Below the pieces are notes generated by a model that did not search any database, was not told the DNA's origin, and saw only the letters and a list, made by a program, of their open reading frames with translations. Positions 16,760 through 26,285 of a stretch of 64,000 nucleotides of DNA are shown piece after piece. Source of the stretch: an uncultured Pseudomonadales bacterium (lineage in GTDB: Bacteria; Pseudomonadota; Gammaproteobacteria; Pseudomonadales; Azotimanducaceae); the NCBI GenBank assembly GCA_951813295.1, contig CATOTI010000001.1:62001-126000 (forward strand), in the 5' to 3' direction. Position numbers and translations under genes: made by a program. The stretch's first letter is position 1. Every line of letters begins with the position of its first letter.

Positions 16760-18415
16760 ATGCGGATTCTTCGAATCGGCGGGGTTCTCTTGGGGCTCGC
16801 ATTGAGCGGCGCGGCGATCGCTGGCCCGATCGATGATGTTCTCGAAGCGCGAAGTCGCGCGAGTTCGCTCACGGCTGCGAGTGATCACGTGGGGGCGGCT
16901 GAAACGCTGCGTGCGCTCGTCAGGGACAACCCTTTCGATGGTTCTCTGTGGCTCGATCTTGGTCGGGCAGAACGGCGCGCGGGCAATAGCGCGGGGGCGA
17001 TCGCGGCACTCGAACGGGCGCTCGAAATCGGCACTGGCAATATCCCGGGCCGCGGTTTTCGAGAGAACGTTTACCTCGAGATTGCTCTCGCTAAAGCGGA
17101 ACTCGATGATCCAGCGGCGGCGGACGCGTTGGATGCAGCCTTTGCCGCACGTCACCGGAATCCCGCGACGCTGTTGGGGCATCCCGCGTTGGCGGAGGTC
17201 GCCCGCGATACGAGATTCGTGGCAGAGAGGCCGTCGGTTGGCGGGGATGGTCGAATTGAAGGATGGCGAAACGACCTCGCGCTCCTGTCCCGGGAGGTCG
17301 AGCGTATGGCGGTATCTCAAGAAGGTATTGGTCCGCGCCCGGGGTTCCTCGACGATCTGCAGGCGCTCGCGGCGGATGTCGTGGACATCGATGACGAGAC
17401 GATCTTCGTTCGCCTCATGCGTCTCATGGCGAGCCTCGGCAATGGTCACTCGAGTGTCTTCCCGACGCCCGCGACACGTTTCGGCTTGTCCATGCTGCCG
17501 ATCGAGCTCTATGCGTTCCGGGAAGGGATCTTCGTCGTTGGCGGCACGCCGGAGACCGAGCGGTGGATCGGGGCGCGCGTCGTCGAGATCGGTGGGCGTG
17601 ACGCCGAAGCCGTAGCGCGTGACGTCGAGCCGTTCATTCCGAGTGACAACCCGATCGGGCGCCGTGCGTTCGTTGCCTTCGCGTTGACGATTGTCAGCGT
17701 GCTCCGTGAAGTCGGCGTGCCGACCGACGACGGTGTGGAACTGACACTCATCGACGCTCAGGGAGCTGAACATCACACGGTGCTTCGTGGCGGGGGCTTT
17801 CGCCCGCCGCCCGGGGCGCCGATCGCAAGCGCTGACGCGACGTTGGCGGGCCGGAATCCCAGCCTCGCGTATTGGTTCGAATCCGTCGAAAACGGCATCT
17901 ATCTTCAGTACAACGCCATCGTCGAGCGGCCTGATCTCCCGCTACGAGCGTTTCTCGAGCAGCTTCGACGGCGCGTGGACGAGACCGGGGCTCAAAACCT
18001 CATCGTCGACCTGCGGAGAAACGGCGGCGGCGACAGTTTCCTCAACCGCGACGTGGTTCGCTCGCTCGTGCACTTCGAGATGGATCATCCGGAGCGACGA
18101 ATCCTCGTGCTCATTTCGCGCCACACCTATTCGGCGGCGCAGAACCTCGCAACGGATATCGAGCGCATGACGGATGCGATTTTCATCGGCGAGCCGACGG
18201 GTTCTCGGCCCAACCACGTCGGTGAGGACAGTTTCTACATGCTGCCGTACAGCCAGCTCGCGGTGTCCGTTGCCTCGCGATTCTTCCAGACGTCAGAACC
18301 TACCGACGACCGGCTGTGGATCGCGCCGCACGTAGCAGTCCCGGTAACGGCCGAGGCTTTCTTCGCCGGACGGGATCCCGTGCTCGAACAGGTGACGGCG
18401 AGTCTCAGGCGGTAG
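16760..18415 (+). CDS. Secreted TPR plus S41-type peptidase-like protein
   Basis: 551 residues. A signal peptide (about 1-21, ending IAG) is followed by two or three TPR-like helical pairs (about 28-145). The C-terminal half has the S41/C-terminal-processing-protease core: DLRRNGGGDS near 417 and the nucleophile region RHTYSAAQNLA with Ser458. A PDZ domain is not obvious. ATG 16760 is preferred to TTG 16739 because the signal peptide starts there. Probably periplasmic or outer-membrane associated. It is divergent from the ECF operon across 130 bases. The substrate is unknown, and it could also be a non-proteolytic family member. Confidence 0.75.
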   Translation: MRILRIGGVLLGLALSGAAIAGPIDDVLEARSRASSLTAASDHVGAAETLRALVRDNPFDGSLWLDLGRAERRAGNSAGAIAALERALEIGTGNIPGRGFRENVYLEIALAKAELDDPAAADALDAAFAARHRNPATLLGHPALAEVARDTRFVAERPSVGGDGRIEGWRNDLALLSREVERMAVSQEGIGPRPGFLDDLQALAADVVDIDDETIFVRLMRLMASLGNGHSSVFPTPATRFGLSMLPIELYAFREGIFVVGGTPETERWIGARVVEIGGRDAEAVARDVEPFIPSDNPIGRRAFVAFALTIVSVLREVGVPTDDGVELTLIDAQGAEHHTVLRGGGFRPPPGAPIASADATLAGRNPSLAYWFESVENGIYLQYNAIVERPDLPLRAFLEQLRRRVDETGAQNLIVDLRRNGGGDSFLNRDVVRSLVHFEMDHPERRILVLISRHTYSAAQNLATDIERMTDAIFIGEPTGSRPNHVGEDSFYMLPYSQLAVSVASRFFQTSEPTDDRLWIAPHVAVPVTAEAFFAGRDPVLEQVTASLRR

Positions 18416-18438
18416 GTGGCGGGTCGAGCGGTCGCCGT

Positions 18439-19452
18439 CTAGCCCGATCTGGGTTCGAGATGCCGGACCACCTCGGCGGTCATTTTCGCTCCGGCCTTAA
18501 AACGAGTCTTGCGAAAGGCAGCCCAGAGCGCGAGCCCGGTGACCGGGGCGACGGCGAGCATGGCTGCCGTGCCTAGCCAATAGGTCGCCTGGGTTGCGAC
18601 GCCGCCGTACAACATCTCGGCTGGCGGCGAATTAGCGGATGCCGGGCCGAACTTTTCCAGGCGCTCGGCGACGGCCGGATGGGACCGTGAGTAGAGTCGG
18701 CGGTAGGCGTGCCACGCGGGGGATGTGTGCTGTACGTGCAGCCATTCCCAGAGCGCGGGACACTCATCGATGATGGGTAGCACCTCGTCGCTCAGGTTGC
18801 CGAGCATGCATTGGAACTGGCCCAGCAAACCGACGTCGAGGTAGCTCATCTTGTCGCCGAGCAAGAATGGACCGCCGTTTTTCTGAAGCAGCCGTTCGAA
18901 GTGTTTGAGCGCCGGTAGCGTACGCAGCGGGAGCATCTTGCTCACGATGTTGTCGGGGCCAATCTGCCGCCTAGCCATCGTGATGATGGTGAACATCCAG
19001 AGCGTGATAAACGGCCGGCCCAACGTGGACGCGAACCGGGCGAAAAAACTCGGATGCTCGTCCTCCATCAACGACCATTCGTACCAGAACCGCAGATTCC
19101 TGAAGCCCGCAGTCCGCATCAGCGGATAGTCGAACATGTTTCTGAACTGCTGCCAGTGGGCTGCCGCCTCTTCGGGCTCGACGCCCGCGAAGAGCGGCGG
19201 GTCGGGATAGCGCTCGTCTAAGAACCGAATGATCTCCAGTGACTCATAGAAGCACGTTTCGCCGTGCCAGAGCGCGGGCATCGTGAATTCGCTCTCGGCT
19301 TGCTCGGCGTTTCCACCCGCTTTCATCGTGCGGGGTCCCGGTGAGGACGTCATCGAGTACTCGAGCCCTTTCAACTCGAGCGCCAGCATGACCGCCTGAA
19401 CCCACGGCGAATGGTCTGTGCCGTAGACATGTATGGGCGGCTGGTCGGGCAT
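18439..19452 (-). CDS. Glutathione S-transferase-like protein with C-terminal membrane helix
   Basis: 337 residues. The thioredoxin-like N-terminal domain (about 2-85) has HVYGTDHSPWVQAVMLALELK and ESLEIIRFLDERYPDPPLF, the usual glutathione-site region of GSTs. A longer than usual helical C-domain contains LPALKHFERLLQKNGGPFLLG. A hydrophobic helix near 295-315 could anchor the protein, which is atypical for soluble GSTs. ATG 19452 (MPDQPPIHVYG) is used, since an upstream TTG or ATG would add residues outside the domain. It is divergent from the amidohydrolase gene. Confidence 0.75.
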   Translation of the reverse strand: MPDQPPIHVYGTDHSPWVQAVMLALELKGLEYSMTSSPGPRTMKAGGNAEQAESEFTMPALWHGETCFYESLEIIRFLDERYPDPPLFAGVEPEEAAAHWQQFRNMFDYPLMRTAGFRNLRFWYEWSLMEDEHPSFFARFASTLGRPFITLWMFTIITMARRQIGPDNIVSKMLPLRTLPALKHFERLLQKNGGPFLLGDKMSYLDVGLLGQFQCMLGNLSDEVLPIIDECPALWEWLHVQHTSPAWHAYRRLYSRSHPAVAERLEKFGPASANSPPAEMLYGGVATQATYWLGTAAMLAVAPVTGLALWAAFRKTRFKAGAKMTAEVVRHLEPRSG

Positions 19453-19491
19453 CGATCTGTCTCTAGGGAACAAGGAGATGCAATTCTAAGG

Positions 19492-19513
19492 GTCTCGCGG
19501 CGTTTCGCGAGAC
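19492..19513. promoter_or_regulatory. Perfect inverted repeat in a divergent promoter region
   Basis: GTCTCGCG - six bases - CGCGAGAC, perfect 8-bp arms, lies between the divergent GST-like gene and the amidohydrolase gene. It could be an operator for a regulator of either gene, or an RNA hairpin in a leader. There is no direct evidence for binding. Confidence 0.4.
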
Positions 19514-19586
19514 GGGTGGCGCTTCGGCAGACCCGTACACCTCATTCTTGATAGCTTGAATGCATCAAGACGATTTGGAGAGTCCC

Positions 19587-21257
19587 GTGGCCCACGATCT
19601 GGTCATTCGTAATGCACACATTGTCGACGGCACTGGCGCTGCTGCGTTTCCAGGCGATGTCGCCATCGACGGCGACACGATTACGGGGCTCGGCGCGGTC
19701 GATGAGGAAGGGCGCGAGGAGATCGATGCCGGCGGCAACGCGGTAACGCCCGGCTTCATCGATATGCACACCCATCTCGATGCGCAGATCGGCTGGGACC
19801 CGGATTTGACGTCCGTCACGTGGCACGGCGTCACGACGGCGTTACTCGGTAACTGCGGGGTCACGTTCGCCCCGTGTCGTCCCGAGGATCGCGAGTTTCT
19901 GGCCGGCATGATGGAGACCGTCGAGGACATTCCCAAAAAGGCGATCATGAGTGGCCTGCCGTGGGACTGGGCCTCGTACGGCGGTTATCTCGATTCCGTT
20001 GAACGTCTGTCGCCCATGATCAACGTGGCCGGATTGGTGGGCCATTGCGCGACACGTTTCTACGTGATGGGCGAACGGAGTGTCGAGGAACCAGCGACCC
20101 CCGATGAAATCCGACAGATCGCGGAACTCGCGGCGCAGTCCGTGCGTGAAGGCGCTGTAGGCTTCTCGACGAGCCGTGCATCCGTGCACAAACTGCCGGA
20201 CGGGCGTTGCGTCCCAGGCACGTATGCCGAGCGGGAAGAGCTGATGGCGATCGCGGCGGCGGTCGGCGACGCGGGCGGCATCATGCAAACGGTCATGGAG
20301 TTCAGCAAACCCGACGAAGAGATGGCGCTCATCGGCGACGAAGCGGCGTTCTGCCGGGCCGCCATCTTCAGCGAAGTCTGCTCGCCGTCGGCCGAACAAC
20401 GTAAGCGTCGTGATGAAACAGTGAAGCGGTTCCGCGCCGAGGGCAAGGACATCACGGGCTTCACCGTCCCGCGGAGTGCGGGCGGCGTCGGCGGGCTCAC
20501 CACGCCGCACTTCTGGCACTCGCCGAGCTGGAACAAACTCAGAGGGATGGATTTCGAGCGTCGGTTGGAAGCACTACGCGAAGAGGCTTTTCGCCGACAA
20601 CTCGTGACCGAACTCGAGAACCATGAGCACGCCAAGCAAGCAGCGGAACAAACGCGTACGTGGTACCCGATGGGCGCGGGCGAGCACCCGGATTACACGG
20701 GCGGTGCGGAGGAAAGTCTCTTCGCGATCGCCAAGCGCGCCGGTGAGCATCCGGCCGAGACGTGGATTCGGCTAACGCTCGAGTCCGAGGGCAAGGTGTT
20801 GTTCCACCACCGTGTGTTCAATCACGACCTCGATGCCGTCGCGGAGACGATCAGTACGGACTGGGCGATGCCCGGACTCGGCGATGCCGGCGCGCATGTC
20901 AGCGGCATGATCGACGCTGGTTGGGCCACCTTCGTTTTGTCGCATTGGTATCGCGACGCCGGGCTCTACAGCCTCGAAGAGGCCGTGCGGCGGATGACGA
21001 GTGTGCCGGCGGCGATTCTGGATTTGCCCGATCGCGGGACGTTGGCGGTTGGCCAGAAGGCCGATCTCAATGTGATCGATACAGACAAGGTAGCGGAATG
21101 CCAGCCGCGGCTCGTGAACGACTTTCCCCACGGTGCGCCGCGGTTCATTCAGCGCGCAGTCGGCTATCAGGCGACCATCTGTAATGGCGAGGTCATCCTG
21201 CGTGACGACGAGCACACCGGAGCGCACGCGGGCAAGGTTCTGCGGAATCGCGGTTGA
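19587..21257 (+). CDS. D-aminoacylase-like amidohydrolase (amidohydrolase family 3), copy 1
   Basis: 556 residues of the N-acyl-D-amino-acid deacylase/dihydroorotase-like superfamily. DMHTHLDAQIGWD gives the HxH metal ligands, GNCGVTFAPC the conserved cysteine loop, and GLGDAGAHVSGM the late Asp. C-terminal LPDRGTLAVGQKADLNVID is the usual small beta-sandwich. GTG 19587 has GGAGAG upstream and aligns with the second copy at 30659; ATG 19560 has no ribosome site. Cytosolic hydrolase of N-acyl or cyclic amide bonds; the substrate cannot be read from sequence. The paralogue at 30659 is closely similar throughout. Confidence 0.87.
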   Translation: MAHDLVIRNAHIVDGTGAAAFPGDVAIDGDTITGLGAVDEEGREEIDAGGNAVTPGFIDMHTHLDAQIGWDPDLTSVTWHGVTTALLGNCGVTFAPCRPEDREFLAGMMETVEDIPKKAIMSGLPWDWASYGGYLDSVERLSPMINVAGLVGHCATRFYVMGERSVEEPATPDEIRQIAELAAQSVREGAVGFSTSRASVHKLPDGRCVPGTYAEREELMAIAAAVGDAGGIMQTVMEFSKPDEEMALIGDEAAFCRAAIFSEVCSPSAEQRKRRDETVKRFRAEGKDITGFTVPRSAGGVGGLTTPHFWHSPSWNKLRGMDFERRLEALREEAFRRQLVTELENHEHAKQAAEQTRTWYPMGAGEHPDYTGGAEESLFAIAKRAGEHPAETWIRLTLESEGKVLFHHRVFNHDLDAVAETISTDWAMPGLGDAGAHVSGMIDAGWATFVLSHWYRDAGLYSLEEAVRRMTSVPAAILDLPDRGTLAVGQKADLNVIDTDKVAECQPRLVNDFPHGAPRFIQRAVGYQATICNGEVILRDDEHTGAHAGKVLRNRG

Positions 21258-21293
21258 GCGTGCAGTCGAGCCTCAGGGGGGCGTCGAGGCGGA

Positions 21294-22502
21294 TTAACCG
21301 AACGTAATCGCCCTTTCGGACTCGATCTTGTCTTCATCGACGTCGAGCCCGAGGCCGACGCCCGCGGGCGGATAGAAAAAGCCTTCCACAGGCTTCAGCG
21401 GTTCCTTCAGGAAGAACTGATAGATCTCGCCGAGGATCAGGTGGTATTCGAGCATCGGCGTTGTCATCGCGTTCAACGTAAACGCGACCGGTGCACTCGC
21501 GGCGGGTACGTAGACGTGGGGCACGAAGGTCACGTCGTAGGCGGTCACGAGCGCGTTGATCTTGATCATCTCGCTTAAACCCCCGGCCCAGATCGGCTCG
21601 AACTGGTAGATGTCGAGCATGTCCCGGTCGAACATCTCCTTCGCCGCCCAGCGCGTGAAGTCGTGCTCTCCGCCGGCGATGGGAATCGGGCTCAAGTTCT
21701 TGAGATAGGCGTAACTGTCGCGCAGCGCGTATTGCACCGGCTCCTCGATCCAGGCGGGGTCGTAGGGTTCGAGAAGCTTCGCCATTCGCAGCGTGTAGTC
21801 GACGCCCCAGTTTGCCCACGCATCGATCATCACCTGCAGGTCGACACCTGCCGCGTCCCGCAGCGCTTCCATCAACTCGATGTTCGCCCGTTCGCCTTCG
21901 AGGCCATCACCGACGCCGCGACGGAAAAACCACTTGGTGCCGATGAACCCTTGTTCGCGGATCATCGCCACTCGCTCAGCGGCTTTCTCTGGTTCGAGTG
22001 AATATCCCGCCGTACTCGCGTATGCGGGGATCCTGTCCTGTACGGGGCCGCCGAGCAGAGTCAGCACCGATTGGTTGAGCCACTTGGCCCTGATGTCCCA
22101 CAACGCATAGTCGACGTGGCTGATCGCGATCATGTTGTCGCCGCTCCGGCCATTCGGTGCCCGGCGATACATCACGTCCCACAGGTACTCGGTCGCGAGC
22201 GGGTCCTGGCCGATCAGGAGCGCGCGTAGCTGCGTGCCGAGGTAGTAGGTCGTCGCATCGCCCGTGATGGGGCCGACAACGCCGGTGATTCCCTCGTCCG
22301 TTTCGATGTTGAGAAACGTTTGGGTGATCTTGTAGCGGCCGTCACCGACGGCGGGAAACGCCCGGCGCGTCGAGTCTTCGACGTTCAGCCGGCGAAACGC
22401 CGGGTAGATGTCGACGGGTTGCGCGCCGCGCTCTTCCCACAGTTCGCCTTCGTGGGGCATCGTGCCCGTCAGTTGGCGGAGCTTTACGTCGGTAATCTTC
22501 AA
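21294..22502 (-). CDS. Mandelate racemase/muconate lactonizing enzyme family protein
   Basis: 402 residues, enolase superfamily. The N-terminal capping domain begins KITDVKLRQLTG. The barrel includes GTKWFFRRG, DLQVMIDAWANWGVDYTLRM (first metal Asp) and WIEEPVQYALRDSY (the Glu-Glu-Pro of the second metal site). A third ligand near IAGGEHDF and FVPHVYVPA near the end complete the active site. The pattern suggests an acid-sugar dehydratase-type member. The start is TTG 22502, where the conserved domain begins; the longer upstream reading adds no homologous residues. Likely role: dehydration or epimerisation of a carboxylic acid sugar. Confidence 0.85.
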   Translation of the reverse strand: MKITDVKLRQLTGTMPHEGELWEERGAQPVDIYPAFRRLNVEDSTRRAFPAVGDGRYKITQTFLNIETDEGITGVVGPITGDATTYYLGTQLRALLIGQDPLATEYLWDVMYRRAPNGRSGDNMIAISHVDYALWDIRAKWLNQSVLTLLGGPVQDRIPAYASTAGYSLEPEKAAERVAMIREQGFIGTKWFFRRGVGDGLEGERANIELMEALRDAAGVDLQVMIDAWANWGVDYTLRMAKLLEPYDPAWIEEPVQYALRDSYAYLKNLSPIPIAGGEHDFTRWAAKEMFDRDMLDIYQFEPIWAGGLSEMIKINALVTAYDVTFVPHVYVPAASAPVAFTLNAMTTPMLEYHLILGEIYQFFLKEPLKPVEGFFYPPAGVGLGLDVDEDKIESERAITFG

Positions 22503-22615
22503 TGTGCTGTCCTTCGTTCTGTCCGAGTGCCGAATCGGGCGAACGGTCGCGTGCATCGATCGTTCGGCTCGAGTTTCAACTGCATAGATGAAAGTGACGT
22601 GGTGAGTATCAGCAC

Positions 22616-23503
22616 ATGTTAGGTCCAACCGTAGAAGGGGACACAGTCAGCGGTCCGACCCGACAGAGGCGCCTCTTGACGTTCCTCGTCGTGACGATCG
22701 GTTGGTCGTGGTCGATTTGGGCGCTGGTGCTCTACGGACTTCGTGCAACCACTGTCGCCCCCTCGCTCCTGATGCCGTTGATACTGCTCGGCGCCTGTGG
22801 GCCGACGATAGCGGCGATCTACGTGACAGCGACAGGAGGCGGACGGTCTGCGCTCCGAACCCTTCTCGGCAGATTCCTGATCTGGCGCGTCGGCATCCGA
22901 TGGTATGCGTTGGCAATCGTCGGCCCGCCGGTCGTCGTCGGCATCGGGCTCGCCATAGCGGGACTCGCGGGGGCGGACCTCGGTGACGTGTCGTTTGCGG
23001 CATGGCCTCTTGCGTTCGTCTACCTGCTCTCGGCTATTCCGACCGGGGCACTTGCCGAAGAACTCGGTTGGCGTGGCTTTCTGCTGCCCCTGCTCCGCGA
23101 ACGGCAGGGCGCGGCGATGGCAAGTCTGGCCGTCGGGCTGGTCTGGTTTTGCTGGCACGTCCCGCTCTTCTGGGCGCCCACTGGGACAACCGTGAGCGGC
23201 CAGCCAGTCAACGTAATTGCGGTCACCGGCTACGCGGCTTTCGTGGTCAGTGTCTCGTTTCTATTCACCTGGATTCATGACAATACTCGCGGCAGCGTGT
23301 TGCTGGCCGTTTTGATGCACGCTGCGCTCAACGCGGGAATCCCTTTCCTTTTTGTCCCGGACGTCCCGCTGTTGGTTGACGGTGCAATTTCCGACGTCGC
23401 GAGAACCGCCACCCATTTCGCTGCAGTACCGGTGGGCGTCATCGTCCTTGGAGTATTGGCGTTTTACGGCGCGCGCTGCTTTTCTCGCGCAGATCAGTCC
23501 TGA
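22616..23503 (+). CDS. CPBP-family intramembrane metalloprotease
   Basis: 295 residues with about eight hydrophobic helices. The three CPBP (CAAX protease and bacteriocin-processing, Abi) motifs are present: EExxxR as EELGWR (148-153), FxxxH as WFCWH with His181, and HxxxN as HAALN (235-239). Such proteases act inside the inner membrane, some in bacteriocin self-immunity or prenyl-protein processing. The ATG at 22616 has only a weak ribosome site. No peptide or bacteriocin gene is seen nearby, so the substrate is unknown. It is divergent from the enolase-superfamily gene. Confidence 0.87.
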   Translation: MLGPTVEGDTVSGPTRQRRLLTFLVVTIGWSWSIWALVLYGLRATTVAPSLLMPLILLGACGPTIAAIYVTATGGGRSALRTLLGRFLIWRVGIRWYALAIVGPPVVVGIGLAIAGLAGADLGDVSFAAWPLAFVYLLSAIPTGALAEELGWRGFLLPLLRERQGAAMASLAVGLVWFCWHVPLFWAPTGTTVSGQPVNVIAVTGYAAFVVSVSFLFTWIHDNTRGSVLLAVLMHAALNAGIPFLFVPDVPLLVDGAISDVARTATHFAAVPVGVIVLGVLAFYGARCFSRADQS

Positions 23504-23515
23504 GCCGGTGGTGAC

Positions 23516-23995
23516 TTAGGGCGCGAGGCTCGACCGCGCTTTGACGGCCCAGTGCCCGTCTTCTTTGGTCAGGATATAGAGCGATCGATAGCGGCCAATG
23601 CTTTCGTTTTCTTTGTTGAACCGCTCGAAAACGGTCTCGACGTGAACCTTGGCAGGCGACGACATCGTGACGGTGCGCTCGACCCAGCGCGAACGGTCCC
23701 AGCCGTTCCGCGTTAGCGCTTCGAAGACGCGGCGGTCCGCAAACTGGGCGGCAGTGTCGTATACCGCGACCGAACCCCGTGCGAAGCGAACGTGCGGGTA
23801 GTGCAGTGTCTGCGACCACGTTTGCATTGAGCGTGAGTTGAAGGCGGTCATCCAGCGGTCGAGCGCGGCCATGGCGCCGGCTTCCGCGGCGTCGTCCGCG
23901 TAGGCAACTGGAACCAAGAGGCACAAAACGAGTGCAACGGACCATCGTCGGGCGTGCCGCGGGAAAGAGTGGCGGGTGGTATCGACTCGGTGCAT
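23516..23995 (-). CDS. Exported NTF2-like (DUF4440-type) small protein
   Basis: 159 residues. A signal peptide (about 1-33, ending AYADD) precedes one NTF2-like/SnoaL-like cone domain: AALDRWMTAFNSRSMQTWSQTLHYPHVRF, then GWDRSRWVERTVTMSS and LYILTKEDGHWAVKARSS. No catalytic set can be assigned. GAGGACG upstream supports ATG 23995. It converges with the CPBP gene. Function unknown; such domains bind small ligands or act as isomerases. Confidence 0.65.
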   Translation of the reverse strand: MHRVDTTRHSFPRHARRWSVALVLCLLVPVAYADDAAEAGAMAALDRWMTAFNSRSMQTWSQTLHYPHVRFARGSVAVYDTAAQFADRRVFEALTRNGWDRSRWVERTVTMSSPAKVHVETVFERFNKENESIGRYRSLYILTKEDGHWAVKARSSLAP

Positions 23996-24127
23996 GGACG
24001 TCCTCGGCTCGACTCAGGAAAGCACGTAACGCTATCGCCTCGGACTGTCGTTCGCACCTCAGCGCCTCGGGTGCGAGTCGGTTTCAGCCTATGATCGAAA
24101 GCAGTCGTGGCGACAAAGTACGGACGA

Positions 24128-24562
24128 ATGGGTGGCTCAAAAGACCTCGAATATCTGCTGCAAAGCGCAGGCCCGGCGCTCGATGCCGAGCACTACGTCT
24201 TTGTCTGTATGTCCGCGACCTATGGCGATCACGCCCAGTGGCGGCCGATTGCTTCATTCGCTGAAGACGAGGGCCTGACACTCGTGATTCGAGAGGCGAC
24301 CGCTGATTTGCAGGGCCTCGAGTACGACGGCGTCTTCAGGCGCATCACGCTCGAGGTGCATTCGAGCCTGGAGGCCGTGGGTCTCACCGCTAAGTTCGCC
24401 GAGCGTCTGGCGATGCACAACATCAGCGCGAACGTTTTCGCGGGGTTCTATCACGACCACATTTTTGTGCCGGCGGGCGACGCCGATCGGGCGATGTCGG
24501 CGCTTTCTTCGCTCAACGACCGGGCGGGCGACCGCCCATCACGACCGCATCACGGTCCGTAG
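24128..24562 (+). CDS. ACT-domain protein (COG3602-like)
   Basis: 144 residues with two ACT-like halves: LEYLLQSAGPALDAEHYVFV then ASFAEDEGLTLVIREATAD, and ITLEVHSSLEAVGLTAKFAERL then NISANVFAGFYHDHIFVP. ACT domains bind amino acids and regulate metabolic enzymes, but this stand-alone family is uncharacterised. ATG 24128 matches the usual family start; a GTG at 24107 is possible. It converges with the amidohydrolase at 24582, with no operon. Confidence 0.75.
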   Translation: MGGSKDLEYLLQSAGPALDAEHYVFVCMSATYGDHAQWRPIASFAEDEGLTLVIREATADLQGLEYDGVFRRITLEVHSSLEAVGLTAKFAERLAMHNISANVFAGFYHDHIFVPAGDADRAMSALSSLNDRAGDRPSRPHHGP

Positions 24563-24581
24563 ACCGGCGCGACGGGTCGAG

Positions 24582-25526
24582 CTAGTCAGGCGCCAACAGC
24601 CGTGCGGCGTTGTTGTGGAAGATATCGGCTTTCTGCGAATCGTCGAGGAACGGGGCACTGTCGATCGCTTCGAACCCGTCGTCGATGGTCTGCGCCCAAC
24701 CCATTTGATCGCTGCCGTAGAGGATTCGTTTGATCTGTCCGGCTCTCACCAAACCGTGCAGGAAGTCGTGGAACTCGGCGCGAGGCAGTAGCCAGTTGAT
24801 GGCGCTTACTTCGACGTAGAGCTGGGGATGCGCGTACATCAGTGCCTTGACGTCTTCGAGGTACGGCCAACCGGCGTGCATCATGTAAATCTTGAGATCC
24901 GGATGCGCGATGAGGACCGGCTCGATCTGCATCGGGTTGGCGTTTGCCGCTCGAATGTTCGCCATCAGCCCGCCCTGGTACAGGCTTCCCGGCCCACCCC
25001 CAGGTAGGATGTGATAGCCGGCCGGTATCCCGAGGGCTTCGGCGAGCTCGAAAAATGGCAGGACGGTGGGATCGTCGGCGCGCACGCCGGAGTAGTAGGA
25101 CCCCATTTCGCCGATCGCGTGCAGCTTTCCTGCTTCGTATTGCTGACGAAATCCTTCGACGCTGGTGGGGCCGAGACCGATCATTCCACCGACTAGAATC
25201 CGATCGGGGTCGGCCTCGAACCATTCGACAGCGGTACTGCCGCTCGTGATGGCTTTGACGACGTTGTACTTGCGCAGACGCTCGTAGGTCTCTGCGCGCT
25301 GCTCAGCGGCGGTCGTTGCGCCGACGTACGTTTTACCCGTCAGGGGATTGGTCCAGGTACCGCCGAGGCCCGTGAGTTCGACCGAAAACGCGTGCAGATG
25401 AACGTCGATGACGGGGCCGGTGTACTGGCGCTCGTACACCTCTGCCGCTGTCGCGGCGCCGGTCAGGGCCGCGCAAATCAACGTCATGGCAGCCGTGAAT
25501 CTTCTCGTCGTCGTCCAGTTCTTCAT
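24582..25526 (-). CDS. Exported amidohydrolase (Amidohydro_2/COG2159-like)
   Basis: 314 residues with a signal peptide (cleavage near GAATAAEVY). The TIM-barrel metal motifs are DVHLHAF near residue 41, GYHILP, MMHAGWP and GSDQMGW. This pattern fits aminocarboxymuconate-semialdehyde-decarboxylase-like metal hydrolases and decarboxylases. Export to the periplasm is unusual for that group but common in marine bacteria. It lies 12 bases downstream of the class II aldolase gene on the same strand, so the two are probably co-transcribed. Confidence 0.8.
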   Translation of the reverse strand: MKNWTTTRRFTAAMTLICAALTGAATAAEVYERQYTGPVIDVHLHAFSVELTGLGGTWTNPLTGKTYVGATTAAEQRAETYERLRKYNVVKAITSGSTAVEWFEADPDRILVGGMIGLGPTSVEGFRQQYEAGKLHAIGEMGSYYSGVRADDPTVLPFFELAEALGIPAGYHILPGGGPGSLYQGGLMANIRAANANPMQIEPVLIAHPDLKIYMMHAGWPYLEDVKALMYAHPQLYVEVSAINWLLPRAEFHDFLHGLVRAGQIKRILYGSDQMGWAQTIDDGFEAIDSAPFLDDSQKADIFHNNAARLLAPD

Positions 25527-25538
25527 TGTCGTTTGTGC

Positions 25539-26285
25539 TCAGGTTGTGCTTGTTTTTCGCGCCCAGGCGCCGAATGTTTTGGCGACGACGTCGGGTGAGA
25601 GCAGAAAGTCGTGCGCTTCGCGTGCAAGGTCCGGTTCGATGCGCTGTATCTCGCCCATCGATTCGACGAGGAGCTGCATTTTCGCCGCTCGTTCGAAGAA
25701 GACGGCGAGATAGGTGGCTTCTTCGACGCAAGTTCCGGTGGTGATGTAGCCGTGATTCGCGAGAAGGATCGACCGTCTCGAACCGATGCATTCCGAGATG
25801 ATCCGGCCTTCGTCGTCACCGAAGGGCACGCCGGGCCATTTGGAGAGGTAGGCGCAATCCTCATGGAACATCGCCGTGTCCATGTGCGCGACGACCAGTG
25901 GACGTCCAGCCATCGACAACGCAGCCGTGTAGGGCGCGTGCGTGTGCACGATGCAGCAAACCTCTGGACGGGCCCGGTAGATCCAGAGATGGAAACGAAC
26001 CGCCGGGTTGACGGGCCGATCGCCGACGACCAGTTCGAGTTCGTCGTTGATGACGCAAATGTCGCTTTCCGTTACTTCGCCGAAGAGAAGGCCGAGCGGT
26101 AACGTGAGGAAATGATTGGGGTTCGTCGTCGACCGAACGGTGAACTGACCAGCGAGATTGTCCGAGTGGCCTTCGGCCGCAAGGATCCGGCAGGCGGCGA
26201 TCATCTTCTTGCGATTTTCGATTTCGGCGTTGGCGACGTCTGTCGTCGTTGCTGACGCGTCAACCTCGTCGGGGGTCGTCGCCAT
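25539..26285 (-). CDS. Class II aldolase/adducin-family protein
   Basis: 248 residues. The fold is clear from CRILAAEGHSDNLAGQFTVRS, the zinc ligands in CCIVHTHAPYTAALS and the late LLANHGYITTG. Members are fuculose-phosphate-type aldolases, epimerases or decarboxylases, and the exact reaction cannot be told. ATG 26285 has GGGAGGAC upstream and starts the domain; the longer reading frame upstream has no homology. It is first in a likely two-gene operon with the exported amidohydrolase. Confidence 0.83.
   Translation of the reverse strand: MATTPDEVDASATTTDVANAEIENRKKMIAACRILAAEGHSDNLAGQFTVRSTTNPNHFLTLPLGLLFGEVTESDICVINDELELVVGDRPVNPAVRFHLWIYRARPEVCCIVHTHAPYTAALSMAGRPLVVAHMDTAMFHEDCAYLSKWPGVPFGDDEGRIISECIGSRRSILLANHGYITTGTCVEEATYLAVFFERAAKMQLLVESMGEIQRIEPDLAREAHDFLLSPDVVAKTFGAWARKTSTT

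Noticed and set aside
16277-17776. Long minus-strand open frame opposite the TPR-S41 gene
   Set aside because: It is rich in Arg and Pro with no domain, runs antisense to a gene with a signal peptide and clear motifs, and reflects GC-rich codon shadowing.
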